Made by a program: the position numbers and the translations under genes | Notes under the pieces: generated by a model | What the model was told of the DNA's origin: nothing | The model's database searches: none | The model's input: only the letters and a program-made list of their open reading frames with translations | Virus record (IMG/VR): IMGVR_UViG_3300035184_000978 | Span: 1-64,000 of that record | Source: a virus | Strand: one strand, 5' to 3' | Length of the DNA: 64,000 nucleotides | In this document: positions 57,750-63,296 of the stretch, piece after piece | Numbering within the stretch: the stretch's first letter is position 1 | Layout: every line of letters begins with the position of its first letter

Positions 57750-57783
57750 AATAGAGTTATAATATCACATATAAACAAGTATG
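57750..57783 (-). promoter_or_regulatory. Early promoter, second subfamily (copy 1)
   Basis: TGTACA, 17 bp, TATTAT followed by AACTCTATTGAAGC, a leader seen only at three sites. Confidence 0.55.
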
Positions 57784-57841
57784 TACACATATATATGATA
57801 TTATTTTTACTATAGCCGTTTGTCATTTATAGCTTGACCAT

Positions 57842-58084
57842 CTAATTTAACTTTGCTTTAATTGATCTCCAAATATGCTTAATGTCATCAACCGTATACT
57901 CATAAGGGTCATAAGCAAAATCAATCTCGCAGACATTACATTCTTCATCAGTATACTCGTAATGCCCAGCTTCTGCAAATCCAAGCATCTCAGTGCTTAA
58001 CATCTCTAAAGCACTTTCAATTTTTGCTTTTTCTTTAAATTTTCCAACAAATCCGGCTTGTTCGTTAACTACTTGTAGTCTCAT
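57842..58084 (-). CDS. Uncharacterised acidic early protein (80 aa)
   Basis: MRLQVVNEQAGFVGKFKEKA then an acidic middle GHYEYTDEECNVCEIDFAYD. Two Cys close together. Ends HIWRSIKAKLN. Not recognised. Confidence 0.55.
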   Translation of the reverse strand: MRLQVVNEQAGFVGKFKEKAKIESALEMLSTEMLGFAEAGHYEYTDEECNVCEIDFAYDPYEYTVDDIKHIWRSIKAKLN

Positions 58085-58112
58085 AATTTTCTCGCTTGGT
58101 TTGTTTACTTAA

Positions 58113-58146
58113 ATAGAGTTGTAATATTACACATATTAACTCGAGT
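58113..58146 (-). promoter_or_regulatory. Early promoter, second subfamily (copy 2)
   Basis: TATACT, 17 bp, TATTAC, followed by AACTCTATTTAAG; weaker match than the other two. Confidence 0.4.
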
Positions 58147-58187
58147 ATACGCTATGTGAGTAAATCTCAAGTTAATATGATGGTTGA

Positions 58188-58334
58188 TTAGCTGGATTTA
58201 ATGTCTCGCTCATAGCGAGAAATCATTGCAACATCAACTGGCAAGCCCAACTCTACACACTCTTGTATGTAACGTTCCAAGCACTCAGTTAAATGAACTG
58301 ACTCTTTAGATTTTAATGTATTCGTTGTTGTCAT
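58188..58334 (-). CDS. Uncharacterised early protein (48 aa)
   Basis: MTTTNTLKSKESVHLTECLE then RYIQECVELGLPVDVAMISR. Helical; complete frame behind the 58376 gene. Confidence 0.55.
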   Translation of the reverse strand: MTTTNTLKSKESVHLTECLERYIQECVELGLPVDVAMISRYERDIKSS

Positions 58335-58375
58335 TTTGCTTTCCTAGAGAAAATGCCCCGAAAGGCGGTAGGTTA

Positions 58376-58531
58376 CTATTGATCTTTTTCTGCTTTAGCT
58401 TTAGCTTTGCGATTTATATAAGATTTAGCGTTAATTATGCTTAATTCTAAATCATCCTCAATGTCGTCGTGGCCATGGCCGCCACATTCGCGGTCATTGT
58501 CAAAATAGTGACTCCAGTTTAAATCGTTCAT
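58376..58531 (-). CDS. His/Asp-rich small early protein (51 aa)
   Basis: MNDLNWSHYFDNDRECGGHG then HDDIEDDLELSI and a basic Ala/Lys tail. The H/C-rich first part could chelate metal. Starts behind the third copy of the alternative promoter. Confidence 0.55.
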   Translation of the reverse strand: MNDLNWSHYFDNDRECGGHGHDDIEDDLELSIINAKSYINRKAKAKAEKDQ

Positions 58532-58564
58532 TGTAATTCCTTTGTTATGTTTGCTTCAATAGAG

Positions 58565-58598
58565 TTATAATATCACACAAATATGTATATGTACATAC
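58565..58598 (-). promoter_or_regulatory. Early promoter, second subfamily (copy 3)
   Basis: TGTACA, 17 bp, TATTAT then AACTCTATTGAAGC, the same as copy 1. Confidence 0.55.
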
Positions 58599-58648
58599 AT
58601 ATTTCATATTAATTGCATATATAAGTGAAGACCAAGTTGTGATAGTGA

Positions 58649-58855
58649 TTAAAGCCAGATAGTGCCAGCTGATTCTTGAATAGTGTATTCGTATTTGTTT
58701 AACACCGGCTTACCGTTGAAGGATTCGCTTTCAAGTACAATCAAGACTCCATCCAACTTTGCGTGAGGAATTCCATCTATCATGAATATTTTTCTGGTCA
58801 GGTTTCTAAATGTTGCCCCTCTATCTGTTTTAGTCATGACTGTTAGATTTTTCAT
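58649..58855 (-). CDS. Uncharacterised early protein (68 aa)
   Basis: MKNLTVMTKTDRGATFRNLT...; strand-rich with a basic first half. Behind P24. Not recognised. Confidence 0.55.
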   Translation of the reverse strand: MKNLTVMTKTDRGATFRNLTRKIFMIDGIPHAKLDGVLIVLESESFNGKPVLNKYEYTIQESAGTIWL

Positions 58856-58897
58856 AATATATTTCCTGATTTGTTTGCTTTATTAATTTATGAGACT

Positions 58898-58926
58898 ATT
58901 ATAATATAATGAGAACGAAATGTCAA
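58898..58926 (-). promoter_or_regulatory. Early promoter P24
   Basis: TTGACA, 17 bp, TATAAT; serves the gene at 58855. Confidence 0.85.
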
Positions 58927-59182
58927 CTTTATTTGGAGGGATGTTTAAAAAAAGGAGTTGTGATAATACGAATGTTACTAATATTTATTAACTACCCATC
59001 AAAAGTGACTAATGTTATCAGGGTAGGATTTTATTGATTTTTCTTATCAATGGTGATTAAATGTCATACTAGAAAAGCACCACTGTCTTTTTTAGTACAT
59101 ACTCCTAATAGTGAGCTTAACCAAAAGTCAATAAAGTCAGAGGCTACAGGGACATGTTATCTGTCAGTCCAAGCATCACTCA
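58927..59182. other. 256-base stretch without a clear gene
   Basis: No frame on either strand has both a ribosome site and coding texture; the best is a 21-codon plus-strand frame near 58970. No tRNA or strong hairpin is visible. It separates P24 from the late gene ending at 59183. Confidence 0.5.
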
Positions 59183-59641
59183 TCAGCTATATAATTTGTT
59201 TATGAGTTTTATTTCTGCGTCAACTTGAGCAACCAACTTTCTTGCTTTTGTATAACTAGCAATAAGTTTAGTTCCATTTTTCAATGCACTCGCATCAATG
59301 TCTTCAGATCCAACTTTAAACGCATCTGCGAGTAATTGATTGATCTTAGTCATGTCGTTGAGTTCCATGTGATTTGGATCTAATTCTAATTTAGCTTCGG
59401 TGAGTACAGATTCCGTCAATGGTTTATCTTTAGTTAAATGATACTTACCTGCGATTTTAGTAGTAAAATACGTTGCGGTTTTTCCTTTATGAGTACCATT
59501 AGAGTTTTCAATCTCAGCGCGCGCCATAGCAGCGCTTTGATCTATTTTATACAACTTTTTCATTACAGCTTCGTAACTTCCAGTTGCAAGTACAGATTCT
59601 TCTAATTGGCTGCGCTCTTTGAATGCTTTAAATGATTTCAT
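59183..59641 (-). CDS. Putative internal head protein 1 (152 aa, late)
   Basis: N-terminus MKSFKAFKERSQLEESVLAT: MK[SN][FY]K start, then L-E-E followed by Ser, a good gp21-type cleavage site. This matches the capsid-targeting sequences of T4 internal proteins (IPI-III, MKTYQEFIAEA type). The remainder is a charged helical protein, probably basic after processing. Late promoter at 59680 inside an early region. Predicted: packaged with DNA and injected to protect or redirect the host; T4 IPI inhibits a type IV restriction enzyme. Confidence 0.6.
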   Translation of the reverse strand: MKSFKAFKERSQLEESVLATGSYEAVMKKLYKIDQSAAMARAEIENSNGTHKGKTATYFTTKIAGKYHLTKDKPLTESVLTEAKLELDPNHMELNDMTKINQLLADAFKVGSEDIDASALKNGTKLIASYTKARKLVAQVDAEIKLINKLYS

Positions 59642-59679
59642 TTTTCTCTATCTCCTAATTAATCCAATTGTTTCAATTA

Positions 59680-59687
59680 TATTTATA
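59680..59687 (-). promoter_or_regulatory. Late promoter for internal protein 1
   Basis: TATAAATA on the minus strand, 38 bases before the ATG, overlapping the end of the upstream early gene. Confidence 0.72.
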
Positions 59688-60003
59688 GTGTTCTTTCACG
59701 TTTAAATGTGTCGATAATAAAGTTAATGCCATCTTCAATAACATCGTAAGAATTTGTTTCGTTAATCAAAGGAAGTTTAAGATTTACCGTTTTGCCTTCA
59801 TTAAAATCAAATATGTCTATTTCAGCTTCAAATAAGCTATCAATGTTTTCGAAAATATAAACAGATACGCAATAATCGTCATCACCTAGTATGAAGCGAT
59901 ATACGTTTTCATCTTCAAATTCTGCATCAATTTTACCAGCAAGGGTTACGCATGCTCTTGAGATGATTGATTGTGCTATAGCTGTTGTTTCGTTAAGATT
60001 CAT
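59683..60003 (-). CDS. Uncharacterised acidic early protein (106 aa)
   Basis: MNLNETTAIAQSIISRACVT...; strand-rich acidic core (FEDENVYRFILGDDDYCVSV). Behind P25. No family recognised. Confidence 0.6.
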   Translation of the reverse strand: MNLNETTAIAQSIISRACVTLAGKIDAEFEDENVYRFILGDDDYCVSVYIFENIDSLFEAEIDIFDFNEGKTVNLKLPLINETNSYDVIEDGINFIIDTFKRERTL

Positions 60004-60033
60004 AATTTATTCTCTTTATCAATTTATGAGACT

Positions 60034-60062
60034 ATAATATAACAATCAAAATAAAATGTCAA
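60034..60062 (-). promoter_or_regulatory. Early promoter P25
   Basis: TTGACA, 17 bp, TATTAT. Confidence 0.75.
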
Positions 60063-60080
60063 CAGCTATCTTTATTTAAA

Positions 60081-60157
60081 TGGCAAAGGTGGAGGGATTC
60101 GAACCCCCATCACGCGAGTTTGGAATCCGCTGTTCTACCAATTGGAACTACACCTTC
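60081..60157 (-). tRNA. tRNA-Trp (CCA)
   Basis: GAAGGTG/CACCTTT acceptor, G discriminator and encoded CCA. D-arm GTTC...GAAC, anticodon loop TTCCAAA, T-arm GGGGG-TTCGAAT-CCCTC. Trp-type body with G73. The anticodon stem has one A-C mismatch. Confidence 0.85.
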
Positions 60158-60199
60158 ATATTAAACTCTTCGTAAGATTAGACTAAAACGTACTGCACG

Positions 60200-60325
60200 T
60201 TTTTTATTTGTAGCTTTTAGTTTTTAACAGTGTCACTATCGTTATTAGCAAATCCATTAATGCTTGATGTTTTAAATGAATTTCAACATTTTTAAAATAT
60301 TTTTTACAGTACCAGAATCTTCAAA
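60200..60325 (-). pseudogene. Decayed copy of the internal protein 3 gene
   Basis: Plus-strand DNA CTTTTAGTTTTT.A.CAGTGTC and AATCCATNAATGCT...TTTTNAAAATATT matches the gene at 60367-60609 over about 120 bases with several indels. On the minus strand only fragments such as KHQALMD (compare SPALMDW) can be read between stops. Tandem duplication with one dead copy. Confidence 0.6.
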
Positions 60326-60366
60326 ATTAAGTGATTTAGCTGGTGCTGATAAATTCGAATTCCTTA

Positions 60367-60609
60367 TTATTCGTCCGCTGCGTATAGTGCATCTACGAAC
60401 GCCTCATATGCTTTTATTGCAACTTTTAGTTTTTGAGCAGTGTCTCTGTTTGTACTATTTGCCCAATCCATCAATGCTGGAGAACCTAAATATTTTTCAA
60501 TGTTTTCAAAATATTCAGTAGCAGATAGAGAATCTTTAAATGTTGTATACTTCACCATTTTATCCATTGAAGCTTCATTAAGTGTGTTGTGTTGTTTAAA
60601 ACTTTTCAT
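60367..60609 (-). CDS. Putative internal head protein 3 (80 aa, late)
   Basis: MKSFKQHNTLNEASMDKMVK: MKSFK start and L-N-E followed by Ala, a gp21-type site. The rest is a helical 65-residue protein (SATEYFENIEKYLGSPALMD). Late promoter at 60660. A degenerate tandem copy lies directly downstream. Size and layout resemble small T4-like internal proteins. Confidence 0.6.
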   Translation of the reverse strand: MKSFKQHNTLNEASMDKMVKYTTFKDSLSATEYFENIEKYLGSPALMDWANSTNRDTAQKLKVAIKAYEAFVDALYAADE

Positions 60610-60659
60610 GTGTTTCCTTTATTAGACTATTATAACATAATAGTATCTTTATTTTGAGT

Positions 60660-60667
60660 TATTTATA
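60660..60667 (-). promoter_or_regulatory. Late promoter for internal protein 3
   Basis: TATAAATA on the minus strand, 50 bases before the ATG at 60609. Confidence 0.7.
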
Positions 60668-60741
60668 ATTTGACTGGTGTTGAGAAATTCTAATTCCAAT
60701 CACACAGTTCTGTTTAATAAAGATTCTCACTAAACAATATA

Positions 60742-60760
60742 TTGAACGAACTTCGTTCAA
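60742..60760 (-). terminator. Hairpin overlapping the stop of the 60757 gene
   Basis: TTGAACG-AACTT-CGTTCAA at the very end of the coding sequence. No T-run; weak terminator or protection element. Confidence 0.45.
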
Positions 60761-60921
60761 AGGATGTTCGTTATTACTATTGCTTCTTTACGATTTAAGG
60801 AAATACTATATTGGTCAATAAATCTTTGTTTGCATTCATGTTGTTGCCTTTTAATCAATGCGCCATTGTAATACATTTTTGTATAGTCTTCTATTGCTGG
60901 TTTAAAGTCTTCGTTTTTCAT
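60757..60921 (-). CDS. Small early protein coupled to the RNase H-like gene (54 aa)
   Basis: ATGA overlap with the upstream gene. MKNEDFKPAIEDYTKMYYNG then ALIKRQQHECKQRFIDQYSI; helical and basic. Function unknown. Confidence 0.6.
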   Translation of the reverse strand: MKNEDFKPAIEDYTKMYYNGALIKRQQHECKQRFIDQYSISLNRKEAIVITNIL

Positions 60922-61409
60922 GATATATGACGTTCATGTACTGGAGCTTTAGCGCAAACTAATTTTTTAAAACAATCAGCTGCTGAACTTGCGGCCCACG
61001 CGTTTGGTTTTACAAGTGGTTCAATTTGACAAGTACCTTTAATGTACCCTATCGCCTGAGTAACTACACAAGATGATCCGGCGTTGGGATTTGGATTAAT
61101 ATCCAGGTGTACAAAAGTTTCATACTCTATAATCTCAGGAGCCAATTTCAGATATAATTCAGAAGCTTTAATAACTTCGCTCATTAATCGCATTGCTGGC
61201 TTTTTGTTATTTACTTCATAATCTTTTTCACGGATGGTTTCACCAAATATCTTACAACCTTTTGAACCATCTAGGTGAACTACGACAACAACATTATAAT
61301 CAACAACACCTTTCTGACGTGATACTTTTTCAGAATCACAACCAATGTGAACAGTGGTTTTAGGACCTTGACTATTTACAAATTTTATTACCTCTTCTAA
61401 ATTTAACAC
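60918..61409 (-). CDS. YkuK/DUF458-like RNase H-fold protein
   Basis: 163 residues. TTVHIGCDSEKVSRQKG gives the first Asp strand, with VVVVVHLDGSKGCKIFGETI, then KKPAMRLMSEVIKASELYLK and a later VHLDINPNPNAGSS with the second acidic residue. This order matches the Bacillus YkuK family, predicted nucleases or RNA-binding RNase H-like proteins. It lies between the two tRNA groups, so a role in RNA processing is attractive but unproven. Confidence 0.7.
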   Translation of the reverse strand: MLNLEEVIKFVNSQGPKTTVHIGCDSEKVSRQKGVVDYNVVVVVHLDGSKGCKIFGETIREKDYEVNNKKPAMRLMSEVIKASELYLKLAPEIIEYETFVHLDINPNPNAGSSCVVTQAIGYIKGTCQIEPLVKPNAWAASSAADCFKKLVCAKAPVHERHIS

Positions 61410-61437
61410 GATGTTTACTCACTGTTGTTACAAAAAA

Positions 61438-61502
61438 TGGTAGGTCTGGACGGAATCTAACTGCAATGTAAAAACAGTTCGATTCCCCTCAGCTACAGGC
61501 CT
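61438..61502 (-). ncRNA. Compact tRNA-like RNA with CCA end and long central hairpin
   Basis: Acceptor AGGCCTG/CAGACCT (one mismatch), A discriminator and encoded CCA. Inside, GGAATCGAACTG pairs with CAGTTAGATTCC (11 of 12) around an 11-base loop, leaving no D- or T-arm of normal shape. 65 bases in all. Either an armless tRNA or a tRNA-derived stem RNA. Confidence 0.45.
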
Positions 61503-61507
61503 AAAAA

Positions 61508-61627
61508 TATGTTATGATGGGTTATCACACATCTAGTTTAAACAGGTTGATACACTATTAAGTTTAAACCGTAGTCTAAACGCCCGTCCTCTTTACAACA
61601 ACGATACCGCGTTAGTATCACAACATA
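61508..61627 (-). ncRNA. Structured 120-base RNA element closed by an 11-bp stem
   Basis: Ends TATGTTGTGAT and ATCATAACATA pair over 11 bp with one G-U. Inside are a small AACG-CGGTAT-CGTT hairpin and two GTTTAAAC palindromes 18 bases apart that can pair. No reading frame of note. Placed in the middle of the tRNA group, so probably co-transcribed. Confidence 0.45.
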
Positions 61628-61631
61628 ATTT

Positions 61632-61720
61632 TGGCAGAAGGCATCGGTTTCTGGTCGGGACTGTGTTATCGACAATATAGTTTAGCAAACTGCTCCAGTT
61701 CCCCGACTGGTTTACCTTCT
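61632..61720 (-). ncRNA. Class-II tRNA-like element, GCT-like anticodon loop
   Basis: AGAAGGT/GCCTTCT acceptor, G discriminator and CCA, 89 bases as in Ser/Leu tRNAs. D-stem CCAG/CTGG and loop TTGCTAA (anticodon GCT, Ser) can be drawn, but no T-arm forms; instead GTCGGG of the D region can pair with CCCGAC near the 3' side. Decayed tRNA-Ser or pseudoknotted RNA. Confidence 0.45.
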
Positions 61721-61725
61721 AAAAA

Positions 61726-61801
61726 TGGAGCGTCTATCCAGATTCGAACTGGAAACTGCAGGGTGGAAGCCTGTTGTGTTGCCGTTAAACACCATAGACG
61801 C
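61726..61801 (-). tRNA. tRNA-Gly (TCC)
   Basis: GCGTCTA/TAGACGC acceptor, T discriminator, encoded CCA. Anticodon loop CTTCCAC, T-arm with canonical TTCGAAT. Body like bacterial tRNA-Gly. Confidence 0.85.
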
Positions 61802-61824
61802 TTTAAACTTTTTCAAATATAATT

Positions 61825-61897
61825 AGGGTGGACAACGATTCAGCAGATGTGGAATAACAACCGGGAGCTTTTCCAATTAAGCTACGACCACACCCTA
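61825..61897 (-). ncRNA. tRNA-like element with good D-arm, broken anticodon and T arms
   Basis: D-arm TA-GCTT-AATTGGAA-AAGC is canonical and outer bases TAGGGTG/CACCCTA pair. The anticodon region CCCGG-TTGTTAT-TCCAC (loop reads GTT) has only two pairs. The T region contains AATCGTTG instead of TTCGA. No CCA. Probably a decaying tRNA. Confidence 0.45.
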
Positions 61898-61953
61898 CAT
61901 AAATTATATTATAAGACCAACGAAATACAAAGATTTCATTTTAGATTTTCTTT

Positions 61954-62349
61954 TTACTGAACACCCAACTTAGCAGCTGTCGTTTTAAAATTCTTCTTTC
62001 TCATTACTGTTTTTGCAATCATATCTAATTCATCGTTTTTCTTATCATACTTAAGCATAAATGGTAAATTGATGTATGAATTAAAATCAGTTATGACTGC
62101 TTCAACACCCGGATTCATTCCACCGATTTTATTACCGTGCTTAGCAAATACTTTTTTAAACATTGCCATCATTTCAACTACTGTGATCTGTTTGCCATTT
62201 CTTGGATCATTAACTCTATCCCTAAAATGTCTACCCGACAAATCAACGTCAACACCAACTGCAGCAAAAAGTTTATCTGCAAACTTTTCTATGATGCCTA
62301 TTTCTGTACCACTTAAACTCTCTACTATAAATTCTTTGTACGACTTCAT
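61954..62349 (-). CDS. Putative internal head protein 2 (131 aa, late)
   Basis: MKSYKEFIVESLSGTEIGII is closest to the T4 internal-protein leader: MKSYKEF, then I-V-E followed by Ser. The mature part is basic and helical (FADKLFAAVGVDVDLSGRHF...RKKNFKTTAAKLGVQ). Late promoter at 62380. It sits alone inside the tRNA cluster. Confidence 0.65.
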   Translation of the reverse strand: MKSYKEFIVESLSGTEIGIIEKFADKLFAAVGVDVDLSGRHFRDRVNDPRNGKQITVVEMMAMFKKVFAKHGNKIGGMNPGVEAVITDFNSYINLPFMLKYDKKNDELDMIAKTVMRKKNFKTTAAKLGVQ

Positions 62350-62379
62350 TTAAACTTTCTCTTGTTGTTGTTATAATCA

Positions 62380-62387
62380 TATTTATA
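62380..62387 (-). promoter_or_regulatory. Late promoter for internal protein 2
   Basis: TATAAATA on the minus strand, 30 bases before the ATG at 62349. Confidence 0.75.
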
Positions 62388-62453
62388 TATTAGAGTGCAT
62401 TGAGTAGAACAACAAGTTTTTTGAGTGCAATTATTATAATCAAACATTTAAAA

Positions 62454-62541
62454 TGGAGGAAGGTAGAGTAATCGAAACCCCAACGTTTTACCGATGCCCA
62501 AGGGTTCAAACCTTGTTGCCTACCATTTAGCGGTACCTTCC
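62454..62541 (-). tRNA. tRNA-Ser (TGA)
   Basis: GGAAGGT/ACCTTCC acceptor, encoded CCA, 5-bp anticodon stem CAAGG-TTTGAAC-CCTTG, long variable arm and T-loop TTCGATT. Discriminator is T where Ser tRNAs normally have G, which may weaken charging. Confidence 0.8.
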
Positions 62542-62584
62542 TAAAATTATATCAACAACACATTTAATAATTTGTTTATCTTCC

Positions 62585-62648
62585 TGAGAGCCGGTAACGA
62601 TAAACTTGGTCCGGTTAATCAACAATTTATACTATAATAGTATAAATT
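62585..62648 (-). other. Spacer with perfect hairpin directly after tRNA-Thr
   Basis: AATTTATACTA-TTA-TAGTATAAATT (62624-62648) starts at the base after the Thr CCA. Beyond it a CCGG...ATCGTTA-CCGG stretch contains the same ATCGTTA heptamer as the unusual T-loops but no complete tRNA can be folded. Possible processing signal plus tRNA relic. Confidence 0.45.
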
Positions 62649-62723
62649 TGGTGCCGATTAGAGGTAACGATCCCCTATCCCCAGATTACAAAACTGGTGC
62701 ATCACCATCAATGCTTAATCGGC
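62649..62723 (-). tRNA. tRNA-Thr (TGT) with exchanged T-loop and D-loop contacts
   Basis: GCCGATT/AATCGGC, A discriminator and CCA as in Thr tRNAs. Anticodon loop TTTGTAA. Position 8 is A and 14 is T (D-arm GCAT-TGATGGTG-ATGC). T-arm AGGGG-ATCGTTA-CCTCT, where T54 and A58 are swapped to A54 and T58. All stems pair, so it looks functional rather than decayed. Confidence 0.75.
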
Positions 62724-62769
62724 TAAACTTTGGTAGCAATTCAACGCTACATATGTGCTCTTACAATAT

Positions 62770-62859
62770 TGGCGGACGGGGTTGGGTTCGAACCAACGAT
62801 GGGGATAAATCCTCGGCAGGTTAACAGCCTGCTGCCTTCAACCACTCGGCCACCCGTCC
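62770..62859 (-). tRNA. Class-II tRNA with Ser-type body and anticodon GTT
   Basis: GGACGGG/CCCGTCC, G73, CCA, D-arm GCCG-AGTGGTTGAA-GGC and a long variable arm are all tRNA-Ser features. The perfect anticodon stem-loop GCAGG-CTGTTAA-CCTGC reads GTT (Asn codons), one base away from the Ser GCT loop CTGCTAA. T-loop TTCGAAC is normal. Confidence 0.8.
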
Positions 62860-62875
62860 TAAATTTTTATTAAAA

Positions 62876-63030
62876 ATATTTTCTGTATGCCACTCGAATC
62901 TAACAAGTTACCAGGTAACCATGTAACCATCCCAGCTTATCCGATACATATGTTCCATTGCGGTTACAACGGTAATGTATGTTCACGCGATAGTCGATTC
63001 AAACTACAGCTTAGACATACAGAAAATATT
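62876..63030 (-). ncRNA. 155-base structured RNA closed by a perfect 15-bp stem
   Basis: AATATTTTCTGTATG (minus 5') pairs perfectly with CATACAGAAAATATT. Internal hairpins include ACTTG-TTAGATT-CGAGT, which is T-arm-like, and GTTACCTGGTAAC. First element after promoter P27. Not matched to any RNA family I know; a split or intron-bearing tRNA is possible. Confidence 0.5.
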
Positions 63031-63054
63031 CTTCTTTCCTGATTTGATGAAACT

Positions 63055-63083
63055 ATTATATCACACATAATAGTTAATGTCAA
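63055..63083 (-). promoter_or_regulatory. Early promoter P27 within the tRNA cluster
   Basis: TTGACA, 17 bp, TATAAT; starts transcription just before the 155-base RNA element. Confidence 0.85.
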
Positions 63084-63101
63084 CACTTATTTTATTAAAT
63101 T

Positions 63102-63173
63102 TGGTGGAGCCAAACGGTAACGATCCGTTCCATCCGTGGTGCAAGCACAGAGTCAATCCCATAAAGTGGCCCC
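63102..63173 (-). tRNA. tRNA-Ala (TGC) with reduced D-arm and exchanged T-loop
   Basis: GGGGCCA/TGGCTCC, A73, CCA: Ala body. Anticodon loop CTTGCAC on a 5-bp stem. T-arm AACGG-ATCGTTA-CCGTT. Between acceptor and anticodon stem only 16 bases remain (CTTTATGGGATTGACT), too few for a standard D-arm. The acceptor shows a G-U at position 3-70 (GGGG/CTCC), the classical Ala identity pair. Confidence 0.7.
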
Positions 63174-63212
63174 AAATCGTTAGTAAACTGTATTCTTCAA
63201 CAATTTACATAA

Positions 63213-63287
63213 TGCATCCCGTACCAGATTCGAACTGGTGTTGCCGCCGTGAAAGGGCAGAGTTCTAGGCCTCTAAACTAACGGGAT
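63213..63287 (-). tRNA. tRNA-Glu (TTC)
   Basis: ATCCCGT/ACGGGAT acceptor with G73 followed by CAT rather than CCA. Anticodon loop CTTTCAC on a GCC/GGC-rich stem, D-arm GTTT-AGAGGCCTAG, T-loop TTCGAAT. Strong match to bacterial tRNA-Glu. Confidence 0.85.
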
Positions 63288-63296
63288 AAACTGTTG

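Noticed and set aside
58927-59182. A small plus-strand gene near 58970 behind AAAGGAG
   Set aside because: Only 21 codons, no promoter, and composition typical of non-coding AT-rich DNA.
61438-61502. A plus-strand tRNA or tmRNA end suggested by GTTCGATTCC
   Set aside because: No paired T-stem forms around it on the plus strand; the CCA end and acceptor pairing only make sense on the minus strand.
62585-62623. A further tRNA beside tRNA-Thr because of the ATCGTTA heptamer
   Set aside because: No acceptor, D or anticodon stem can be paired with it; kept only as a possible relic.
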